A DNA stretch of 11,832 nt from Desulfobacteraceae bacterium (GTDB lineage Bacteria; Desulfobacterota; DSM-4660; Desulfatiglandales; Desulfatiglandaceae): positions 3,556,954-3,568,785 of the forward strand of contig CP070700.1 in NCBI GenBank assembly GCA_020349865.1. The letters run 5' to 3'. Below the pieces are notes generated by a model. It was not told where the DNA came from. It saw only the letters and a list, made by a program, of their open reading frames with translations, and did no database searches. The position numbers were made by a program, and so were the translations under genes. Below, piece after piece: positions 1 through 6,460 of the stretch. Position 1 is the stretch's first letter, and every line of letters starts with the position of its first letter.

Positions 1-1139
1 CCAACATCTATACTTCCAATTGTATCTGCCCTCGCGAGTGCTGCTGCCCCATTAATCGTCAACGCGGTAATGGCTTCTTCTGTGGTTAAATTCATATAAA
101 GAGTAGCCAGGGCAAAAATGAGCGGTATTGACTCCGAAAAACAACTTCCAGGGTTTAAATCCGTTGCCAGTGCCACTGCACAATTATTGTCAATCATGTA
201 TCGACCTCTCGCATAGGGTTCCCTCAGGCTAAATGCTGTTCCTGGCAGCAATGTGGCCACTACACACTTTTCTGCCATATCGTGGATGCCTTTATCAGAT
301 GCCTGAAGTAAATGATCTGCTGAAACAGCACCTAACTCCGCAGCCAACTCAGCCCCCCCTAACTGGACAATTTCGTCTGCATGAATCTTTAACCTGAATC
401 CCATCTTTCTTGCTCGACCTAATAGCCTTCTTGACTGCTCGACCGAAAATACATCTTTCTCACAAAAAATATCACAAAATTCTGCAAGCTTCCGTTCGGC
501 TACTACGGGCATTACGTTGCCAATAACATAGTCGATATAGGCATCCTCTCTTCCTTTATAATCCTTTGTCAAGGCATGAGCGCCTAAAAATGTCCCTACA
601 ATATCAACCGGATGGGCATTATCCAAATCCGCCATCACTTCTAATTGTTTCAATTCAGTATCATGATCCAACCCATAACCGCTTTTTCCTTCAACCGTGG
701 TCACGCCAAATGAAAGCATTGAATCCAATCGCTTTCTTCCCGTTTCAGTCAACTCATGCTTTGTGGCCTTTCGCGTTGCAAGTACCGTATTCAAGATCCC
801 CCCACCACGCTCCATTATTTCCATGTAGCTGTCACCACGAAGCCTCCAGGAAAACTCTTCCGCCCTGTAGCCCCCAAAAACAAAATGCGTATGTGAGTCT
901 ACAAACCCCGGTAAAACAGCTTTTCCACTGGCATCTATTACAGAAAACCCGCTTTCATCGAAATCAGACAGAGTATCATCTGTTTTTCCAACGGCCTTGA
1001 TAATGCCTTCTTCAATAACAACTGCCCCGTCATTGATAATATGCAGGTTAGACATGTCTTTTCCAAGCTTGGCCTTGAACCCGCTGCAGGTGACCAACTG
1101 GGAAGCATTTTTTATGACAATATTTCCTTTCAATTTCAT
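1..1139 (-). CDS. hutI: Imidazolonepropionase, C-terminus cut by window edge
   Basis: Third enzyme of histidine breakdown: a cytoplasmic metal-dependent amidohydrolase that hydrolyses 4-imidazolone-5-propionate to N-formimino-L-glutamate. I translated 379 codons from the ATG at 1139 to the left edge without meeting a stop; the family is usually about 400-420 residues, so roughly 30-40 are missing. Visible marks are VDSHTHFVFGG (residues 80-90, metal-binding HxH at 83 and 85), EGKSGYGLD (150-158, substrate loop), FLGAHA (184-189), KIHADE (251-256, metal His253) and ATDLNPGS (325-332, metal Asp327). All metal ligands expected for HutI are present. The start fits the family N-terminus and has a weak purine-rich site (AAGAGA, 1153-1148) 8 nt upstream. 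It follows hutU and ftcD on the same strand but is separated from ftcD by 344 nt of repeat, so co-transcription is plausible but not shown. Confidence 0.95.
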   Translation of the reverse strand, partial: MKLKGNIVIKNASQLVTCSGFKAKLGKDMSNLHIINDGAVVIEEGIIKAVGKTDDTLSDFDESGFSVIDASGKAVLPGFVDSHTHFVFGGYRAEEFSWRLRGDSYMEIMERGGGILNTVLATRKATKHELTETGRKRLDSMLSFGVTTVEGKSGYGLDHDTELKQLEVMADLDNAHPVDIVGTFLGAHALTKDYKGREDAYIDYVIGNVMPVVAERKLAEFCDIFCEKDVFSVEQSRRLLGRARKMGFRLKIHADEIVQLGGAELAAELGAVSADHLLQASDKGIHDMAEKCVVATLLPGTAFSLREPYARGRYMIDNNCAVALATDLNPGSCFSESIPLIFALATLYMNLTTEEAITALTINGAAALARADTIGSIDV

Positions 1140-1161
1140 CTGCAAAGTCTCTTAAAAATGT

Positions 1162-1456
1162 AAAACTTTAATGTTTTAAAAAAACCAACCCTGGATTGCA
1201 GGTCCATGGGGGTCTCTTTTTCAAAAGCCGCATAAGCCGGCCTCATTACATAGAACGGCAGATCAGCAATGAAACTCATCATAGGACAGCCCCAAAAGGG
1301 AATCTTCATAAAAGAGGTTGCCCTCCCTGCCTGCACCCCACCCCTGTTCACGGCCCAGAGGGCGTGCAACGTGGTTTGAATAATTTTTGTGATGCGGCTT
1401 TTGAAAAAGAGACCCCCATGGCCCTTCCTGTCTCTTTTTCAAAGAGTTAAAGTGTT
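1162..1456. repeat. Inverted-repeat element between ftcD and hutI
   Basis: This element fills most of the 344-nt gap between ftcD and hutI. Positions 1204-1233 and 1392-1421 are perfect 30-bp inverted repeats; adding 1200-1203 and 1422-1425 gives 33 of 34 matches. Further out, 1162-1184 resembles the reverse complement of about 1434-1456 (an ACTTTAA core followed by T- and A-rich runs, roughly 70% identical), so the ends look like longer, partly decayed terminal inverted repeats. The core between the perfect arms is 158 nt and shows no convincing gene. Read outward, each arm can be translated as AAFEKETPM, which produces spurious short ORFs on both strands. A 6-bp hairpin lies at 1432-1446. 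The layout suggests a non-autonomous mobile element or dispersed genomic repeat; no transposase is present and I see no clear target-site duplication. Confidence 0.75.
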
Positions 1457-1483
1457 ATTCAAAAATCATTATTGGCATAAGGC

Positions 1484-2389
1484 CTATACCCAAATTCTAG
1501 TCTCAAAAACCTGCTCTAAAGAAAAATCCTCTATTCCCAGGTAGTACACTGCCGTATCAATAAGTGCTTCCATAGGAACCAGTCCTATGATTTCACTGCC
1601 GACAATGCTGACACCATATCTTCTGGCTTCGATTCTGATCAACTCAAAAGATCTATAGAGGGCTGTTTTTGTATAATCTGTCATATTCATCGAAACCTGG
1701 ACAATACCCCTTTCCCTTAGAGCTACGCCGATGGCTTTACAATACCGTAAGCCTCCGCTCATGTGTCTGATCTTCTCTGCTATGGTATTGGCAATCTTCA
1801 GGTCGTCTGTCGCTAAATTCACGTTAAATGCAACCAATGGCATTCTTGCCCCAACAGCCGTAACACCGGCAGTGGGATGGATTTCTGTTGGACCGAAATC
1901 AGGTTTCCACTGGGGATCTTTCAGTTTTTCAGCCATTCCTTCAAACTGGCCTTTTCTTATTGCCGCCAAGTTCTGTCTTTCTATACTTGTTGCTGATTTT
2001 TCATAAAGGAATATGGGCAGCCCATATTTTTCAGACAATTCTTTTGCAACATCTTTCGAAATATCTATGGCTTCCGTTATACTTACATTTTTAATCGGAA
2101 TGAACGGAACTACATCTATCGCTCCCATTCTCGGGTGCTGCCCTTCATGTTTTCTCATATCAATGAGCTCGATTGCTACTCCCATTGCTTCCATGACGGC
2201 CTGCTTAAGGGCTACCGGATCTCCTACCGCTGTTACGACCAGCCTGTTATGGTCTCTATCCCCTTTATAATCTAAGAGTTTGACACCCTTTTTCCCTCTA
2301 AAGGGATTCGCAATTTTCTCTATCTTATTCAAATCTCGACCTTCACTGAAATTCGGAACACACTCTAAAATTTTTTTCATGCCCGGCAT
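1484..2389 (-). CDS. ftcD: Glutamate formimidoyltransferase, single-domain
   Basis: Transfers the formimino group of N-formimino-L-glutamate to tetrahydrofolate, giving glutamate and 5-formimino-THF; a cytoplasmic enzyme and the last step of this hut branch. At 301 residues it matches the formiminotransferase half of the mammalian bifunctional enzyme (two subdomains) and lacks the cyclodeaminase half, which must be a separate protein if present. Family marks include ECVPNFSEGRD (9-19), GDRDHNRLVVT (43-53), KHEGQHPRMGAIDVVPF (80-96, containing the conserved catalytic-region histidines) and GPTEIHPTAGVTAVGAR (166-182, substrate/folate region). The ATG at 2389 is preferred over the one at 2380 because an AGGAG site lies 7 nt before it. 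It lies 22 nt after the hutU stop, so the two are probably co-transcribed. A formimidoylglutamase (HutG) alternative is not supported by these motifs. Confidence 0.96.
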   Translation of the reverse strand: MPGMKKILECVPNFSEGRDLNKIEKIANPFRGKKGVKLLDYKGDRDHNRLVVTAVGDPVALKQAVMEAMGVAIELIDMRKHEGQHPRMGAIDVVPFIPIKNVSITEAIDISKDVAKELSEKYGLPIFLYEKSATSIERQNLAAIRKGQFEGMAEKLKDPQWKPDFGPTEIHPTAGVTAVGARMPLVAFNVNLATDDLKIANTIAEKIRHMSGGLRYCKAIGVALRERGIVQVSMNMTDYTKTALYRSFELIRIEARRYGVSIVGSEIIGLVPMEALIDTAVYYLGIEDFSLEQVFETRIWV

Positions 2390-2396
2390 GATGATG

Positions 2397-2401
2397 CTCC
2401 T
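2397..2401 (-). promoter_or_regulatory. Ribosome binding site of ftcD
   Basis: AGGAG on the minus strand, 7 nt before the ATG at 2389. It decides between two in-frame starts: the second ATG at 2380 would be 16 nt away, which is too far. Confidence 0.75.
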
Positions 2402-2411
2402 ATTATGGGAT

Positions 2412-4445
2412 TTAGTTGAACGCCGCTGCTACTAAATCCTTTATCAAGTTTTCGTCCGGTATAAAGGGAAGCGTGATGTGGTCTGACCCTTGGCGCAATT
2501 CATTGTATTTTATGCTTGTTTGTATGGAATTTTCGTTTCTTGCCCATGCGCGTCTTGCAACTCCTCCCATAACATCCCACGGTATGGCATTCTGAATTAC
2601 TCTATCAACTCTTTCACTACCATCAAGAACTAACCCGAAACCCCCATTTATTGCTTTTCCGATTCCTACTCCCCCACCGTTGTGTAAGGCGACCAGACTC
2701 ATGCCCCTGGCAGCGTTTCCGGCAAAACATTGCATTGCCATATCCGCCATAATGTTACTGCCATCTTTTATGTTGGCAGTCTCTCTGAAAGGCGAGTCCG
2801 TACCGCCTGTATCGTGATGATCTCTACCCATTATTACAGGGCCGATTTCGCCGTTTCTCACCATTTCGTTGAACCTAAGGGCTATTTTAGTTCTTCCCAG
2901 GGCATCCTGATACAATATCCGGGCCTGAGTTCCTACAATGAGTCTGTTTTTATCCGCATCTCTTATCCATACATAATTGTCTCTGTCCTGAAATCTTCTA
3001 TCAGGGTCTATGCATTCCATGGCAGCTTTATCGGTCTTTAGAAGATCTTCTCTCTTACCACTCAAACAGACCCACCTAAACGGACCGTAGCCATAATCAA
3101 AGAAGAGTGGCCCCATGAGATCTTCGACATAGGAAGGGAATATAAACCCGTCCATTGGATTTTCACCGTTCTTGCAGATCTCTTTCACACCCGCATCAAA
3201 CACAGCTTTTAAAAAACTGTTCCCATAATCAAAAAAGTAAGTACCTCTATCAACTAAGGTGCTGATCATTTGATAATGATGTCTCAATGACTGGTCGACA
3301 TACAACCTGAATTTTTCCCTGTTTGTCCTCAAAAGCTCTGTTCTTTCCTCAAAGGTCATTCCTTGAGGACAATACCCGCCGTCATAAACGGCATGGCAGG
3401 AAGTCTGGTCGGACAGCAAATCGATTTTTAAATTTTTATCAACCGCATACTCCAGAAGGTCTACGATGTTTCCGTAAAATGCAATGGCAATACTTTCTTT
3501 TTTATCCTGATATTCTCTTGCCAATCCGAATGCTTCACCCTGACCTTCTACTATCCTGCTTACCCACCCCTGTTCATGTCGCGTTTGAATTCTTGAATAA
3601 TCGACCTCTGCAATGATCCCGACACCATTTGCAATCTCAGCGGCTTTGCCCTGCGCCCCACTCATTCCGCCAAGCCCCGATGATACAAAGAGACATCCAC
3701 TTAAGTCTTTATCAGGCGGTATGCCCAGTTTCAACCTTCCGGCATTTAAGATAGTGCTGTAGGTTCCGTGTACTATTCCCTGTGGCCCGATATACATCCA
3801 TCCACCCGCGGTCATCTGGCCGTAGTTTGAAACGCCCAAAGCCATTGCCCTGTGCCAGTTTTTCTCGTCATCAAAAAGCCCAACCATCAATGCATTGGTG
3901 ATTATCACCCGCGGGGCTTCCGGGGGAGATGAGAACAATCCCAGTGGATGACCGGATTCAACAACAAGAGTCTGTTCTCGCGTCATGACTTCCAGATATT
4001 GCTTGATCATCCAGTACTGCATCCAGTTCTGACAAACCTGTCCCGTTTCACCATAGGTAACAAGCTCATACGGATAAAGCGCAACGTCAAAATCCAGGTT
4101 GTTATCTATCATTACCTGAAAGGCTTTGCCTTCAATACAGTGTCCTTTATATTCACCGATGGGTTTCCCTTTTATCCCTCCTTCCGGCCTGAAGCGGTAA
4201 CCGTAAATTCTACCGGTTGTTAAAAGCTCATCCAAGAATTCGGGCGCTAATGTTGTATGCCATTTTTCAGGGATATATCGTAATCCGTTTTTCAGAGCGA
4301 GTTCAGTTTCTTTTTGTGATAAGGTGAAATCCCTTTTGGGTGCCCTCCTGATACCTTCAATAAATACAGGCATATCGGGCAACTCACTAAATATTTCGTC
4401 CAATTTTATTGTCATGGATTTAGAAATGTCGATGTTATGAGTCAT
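2412..4445 (-). CDS. hutU: Urocanate hydratase (urocanase), long form
   Basis: Adds water to urocanate to give 4-imidazolone-5-propionate, using tightly bound NAD+ as an electrophile; a cytoplasmic enzyme and the second step of histidine breakdown. The protein has 677 residues, longer than the approximately 550-560 of the Pseudomonas/Bacillus enzymes and close to the animal urocanase size. Visible motifs are QMTAGGWMYIGPQGIVHGT (210-228), SSGLGGMSGAQ (255-265, glycine-rich NAD+ site), LLSDQTSCHA (343-352), FRWVCLSG (456-463, whose Cys460 probably corresponds to the conserved active-site cysteine), MGRDHHDTGGTDSPFRET (539-556) and LHNGGGVGIGKAINGG (587-602). No damage is seen. The ATG at 4445 has a G-rich site (GGGGG, 4459-4455) 9 nt upstream. 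It is the first gene of the leftward unit and diverges from hutH. Confidence 0.97.
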   Translation of the reverse strand: MTHNIDISKSMTIKLDEIFSELPDMPVFIEGIRRAPKRDFTLSQKETELALKNGLRYIPEKWHTTLAPEFLDELLTTGRIYGYRFRPEGGIKGKPIGEYKGHCIEGKAFQVMIDNNLDFDVALYPYELVTYGETGQVCQNWMQYWMIKQYLEVMTREQTLVVESGHPLGLFSSPPEAPRVIITNALMVGLFDDEKNWHRAMALGVSNYGQMTAGGWMYIGPQGIVHGTYSTILNAGRLKLGIPPDKDLSGCLFVSSGLGGMSGAQGKAAEIANGVGIIAEVDYSRIQTRHEQGWVSRIVEGQGEAFGLAREYQDKKESIAIAFYGNIVDLLEYAVDKNLKIDLLSDQTSCHAVYDGGYCPQGMTFEERTELLRTNREKFRLYVDQSLRHHYQMISTLVDRGTYFFDYGNSFLKAVFDAGVKEICKNGENPMDGFIFPSYVEDLMGPLFFDYGYGPFRWVCLSGKREDLLKTDKAAMECIDPDRRFQDRDNYVWIRDADKNRLIVGTQARILYQDALGRTKIALRFNEMVRNGEIGPVIMGRDHHDTGGTDSPFRETANIKDGSNIMADMAMQCFAGNAARGMSLVALHNGGGVGIGKAINGGFGLVLDGSERVDRVIQNAIPWDVMGGVARRAWARNENSIQTSIKYNELRQGSDHITLPFIPDENLIKDLVAAAFN

Positions 4446-4620
4446 TTGGCTGTACCCCCGTAAATGATCTTCTCATTAATATCTTATTCATAAACTTTTA
4501 AAAAATAAAAGAGAAAACAGATTATAATAACCCAATGTTCTTCACTATTTAAACTCCACTATTGTAATTTATCCCCAATTGTATTATCGATTAAAAATTG
4601 ATAATAATCTAATTAATAAT
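4446..4620. promoter_or_regulatory. AT-rich divergent promoter zone between hutU and hutH
   Basis: Strongly AT-rich sequence upstream of hutU, placed to drive the leftward hut genes and perhaps also hutH. The palindrome ATTATAAT (4521-4528 region) offers a TATAAT-like -10 on either strand, but I find no matching -35 box at 16-18 nt spacing, so no exact promoter is called. No open reading frame or RNA gene is seen here. Confidence 0.45.
4582..4606. promoter_or_regulatory. Candidate operator dyad
   Basis: A 25-bp dyad: 10-nt arms at 4582-4591 and 4597-4606 around a 5-nt centre, with one mismatched pair (TATTATCgAT / ATtGATAATA). It lies in the hutU-hutH divergent region, where a transcription factor site would be expected. 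The AT-rich background raises the chance that it is fortuitous, and no regulator gene lies in the window. It does not match any HutC operator that I can name. Confidence 0.3.
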
Positions 4621-4763
4621 GATGGAATCGTAAAAAGTCGCTCTTGATGTCATTGCGAGCGTAGCGAAGCAATCTCAGCGGCTGTAACAACTTGAAATTA
4701 GGAGATTGCTTCGTCGCTTTGCTCGTTGCAATGACGTGTGATGAGATTTTTTACGAGACCATC
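4621..4763. repeat. MITE/REP-like hairpin element upstream of hutH
   Basis: A 143-bp structured repeat. Terminal inverted repeats are 4621-4636 and 4748-4763, 14 of 16 matching, including a perfect TCGTAAAAA / TTTTTACGA. Inside is a long imperfect hairpin: GTCATTGC (4649-4656) pairs with GCAATGAC (4728-4735), then GAAGCAATCTC (4666-4676) pairs perfectly with GAGATTGCTTC (4702-4712) around a 25-nt loop. From general knowledge, CATTGCGAGC...GAAGCAATCTC units recur between genes in many environmental bacterial genomes, and TTTTTACGA ends are common in deltaproteobacterial ones. No coding potential and no obvious target-site duplication. It ends 88 nt before hutH and may separate that gene from the AT-rich promoter zone. 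Confidence 0.75.
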
Positions 4764-4806
4764 AAAATTAGGGTGTTTGGAAAGCTTAACCATTGAACAC
4801 CAATGC

Positions 4807-4825
4807 GTAACACGTAACTGGTAAC
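4807..4825 (+). repeat. Three GTAAC boxes at 7-nt spacing before hutH
   Basis: GTAAC occurs at 4807, 4814 and 4821, exactly 7 nt apart, 27 nt before the hutH start. It may be a short degenerate tandem repeat or a leader element; no function can be assigned. Confidence 0.4.
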
Positions 4826-4851
4826 CCGAAATAGACGAGGATGAACTGCTT

Positions 4852-6381
4852 ATGGAGGAGATTCTTCTTGGTGTGGATGGAATGACCCTTTACGGTTTGG
4901 TGGCCATCGCCCGGCATGAGGCTCGAGTTGGACTTACCAAGGAGTCTGAAGAGCGAATTCTGAGCACCCGGAAACTAATCGAGCAGTGGGTCCAGGAAGA
5001 AAAAACCGTTTATGGTGTCACAACAGGTTTTGGCGCCCTGAGCGAGGTGATTATCTCCAAGGAGGATACTCGGCGGCTTCAGGAAAATATCCTCATGAGC
5101 CACGCTGCCGGTGTGGGAAATGCCCTGTGTAAAGAGACGGTTCGAGCGGTTATGGCCCTTCGTGTCAAGGACCTGGCAAGGGGGCACTCGGGCATACGTC
5201 TGGAAACGGTCAACCGCCTTATAGATCTTCTCAACCGGGGTGTCTGCCCTGTGGTCCCTGAGAAGGGATCAGTTGGGGCAAGCGGTGATCTTGCGCCTCT
5301 GGCACACCTTTGCCTGGTTTTGATAGGCCAGGGAGAGGCTTTCTACAAAGGCCAAAGAATTTCCGGAATGGAGGCCCTGAGAAGATGTGACATGGAGCCC
5401 ATTCAGCTGGAAGCTGGGGAGGGACTCGCACTGGTGAATGGAACTCAGGTAATGACTGCCATCGGTGGGCTTGCCGTTTTTGATTCTTTGAGACTTTCCA
5501 AAATGTCAGACATTGCCGCAGCCATAAGCCTCGAAGTTCTCATGGGTAGCAGGACAGAATTCGATCCGAGAATTCATCAGGTTCGACCTCACCCGGGTCA
5601 GGCTGCAGCTGCTGACAATATGAATCGAATTACCCAGAATAGCGAAATCATCTCCTCACACAAGGACTGTTCCCGTGTTCAGGATGCGTATACCCTGAGG
5701 TGTTCCCCTCAGGTACATGGCGCAAGCAAGGACGCCATCAACTACGCTGTTAAGGTGGTGGAAACGGAGATGAATTCATCCACAAATAACCCGCTTTTTT
5801 TCCCCGAGTCGGAGGAATTCCTGTTGGGCGGCAATTTCCATGGGGAGCCCTTGGCCCTTGCAATGGATTTTCTCGGTATGGCCGTATCAGAACTGGCAAA
5901 TATTTCAGAGCGGCGTGTCGAGAGACTTGTGAACCCGAAATTGAGCGGTCTCCCAGCGTTTCTTGTAAGTGACGGCGGCCTCAATTCCGGGTTCATGATT
6001 GCCCAGTACACTGCCGCCGCTCTGGTTTCAGAGAATAAGATTCTTTCCCATCCCGCCTGCGTGGATTCCATTCCTACTTCGGCAAACAAGGAAGATCACG
6101 TATCCATGGGAACCATCTCATCCCGGAAATGTAGCGAAATCGTTAAAAACACAGAAAAAGTTATCGCCATTGAGCTTCTGTGCAGTGCTCAGGCAATGGA
6201 TCTTTTCACAAACATGAAGTCAGGGGAAGGAACCCTGGCGGCTTATAAGGTCATTCGAGATACCATCCCCCATTTGGACAAAGACCGCATTCTGTCGAAT
6301 GATATTGAGACCATGATTCACCTCCTGAGAAGCGGAAAGATTCTTGAGGAGGTCGAAAAAGTGGTAGGTAAACTTGAATAA
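4852..6381 (+). CDS. hutH: Histidine ammonia-lyase (histidase)
   Basis: Removes ammonia from L-histidine to give trans-urocanate, the first and committing step of the pathway; a cytoplasmic homotetramer in characterised relatives. At 509 residues it is the normal length. The Ala143-Ser144-Gly145 triad inside GSVGASGDLAPLAH (139-152) forms the self-made MIO electrophile. Other active-site residues of the Pseudomonas enzyme have counterparts: Tyr54 (YGVTTGFG), His84 (SHAAGVG), Asn196 (LVNGTQ), Gln277, Tyr280 and Arg283 (QDAYTLR), Phe329 (GGNFHG) and Glu414 (NKED). This pattern fits histidase rather than phenylalanine or tyrosine ammonia-lyase. The ATG at 4852 gives the usual N-terminus; a GAGG site lies 11 nt before it, rather far. 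It heads the rightward unit and diverges from hutU. The next gene begins 79 nt later with no hairpin terminator visible between, so read-through is possible. Confidence 0.97.
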   Translation: MEEILLGVDGMTLYGLVAIARHEARVGLTKESEERILSTRKLIEQWVQEEKTVYGVTTGFGALSEVIISKEDTRRLQENILMSHAAGVGNALCKETVRAVMALRVKDLARGHSGIRLETVNRLIDLLNRGVCPVVPEKGSVGASGDLAPLAHLCLVLIGQGEAFYKGQRISGMEALRRCDMEPIQLEAGEGLALVNGTQVMTAIGGLAVFDSLRLSKMSDIAAAISLEVLMGSRTEFDPRIHQVRPHPGQAAAADNMNRITQNSEIISSHKDCSRVQDAYTLRCSPQVHGASKDAINYAVKVVETEMNSSTNNPLFFPESEEFLLGGNFHGEPLALAMDFLGMAVSELANISERRVERLVNPKLSGLPAFLVSDGGLNSGFMIAQYTAAALVSENKILSHPACVDSIPTSANKEDHVSMGTISSRKCSEIVKNTEKVIAIELLCSAQAMDLFTNMKSGEGTLAAYKVIRDTIPHLDKDRILSNDIETMIHLLRSGKILEEVEKVVGKLE

Positions 6382-6449
6382 ACTCTAGCGTTGCAGACTT
6401 GTATCGAGAAAAAACAGTTTAAAACAGAAATCCTTTAACATCGCTCACC

Positions 6450-6454
6450 AAAGG
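6450..6454 (+). promoter_or_regulatory. Ribosome binding site of the transporter-HEAT-cNMP gene
   Basis: AAAGG, 6 nt before the ATG at 6461. It supports this start, which also places the first hydrophobic segment about 15 residues from the N-terminus. Confidence 0.55.
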
Positions 6455-6460
6455 TACCTG

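Noticed and set aside
566..1000. 144-codon plus-strand ORF
   Set aside because: It is antisense to hutI, whose catalytic motifs are clear on the minus strand; the predicted peptide has low-complexity, shadow-like composition.
1136..1369. 77-codon minus-strand ORF whose stop overlaps the hutI start (ATGA)
   Set aside because: It runs through the arm and core of the inverted repeat, and the AAFEKETPM stretch comes from the repeat itself. The overlap with hutI looks fortuitous; no ribosome site or family match supports it.
1196..1450. 84-codon plus-strand ORF in the same gap
   Set aside because: It also crosses both repeat arms and encodes the same AAFEKETPM stretch from the opposite arm, so it is a by-product of the repeat.
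4523..4528. TATAAT as a definite -10 box for hutH or hutU
   Set aside because: The site is palindromic and lies in AT-rich DNA; neither strand shows a TTGACA-like -35 at 16-18 nt, so only a general promoter zone is reported.
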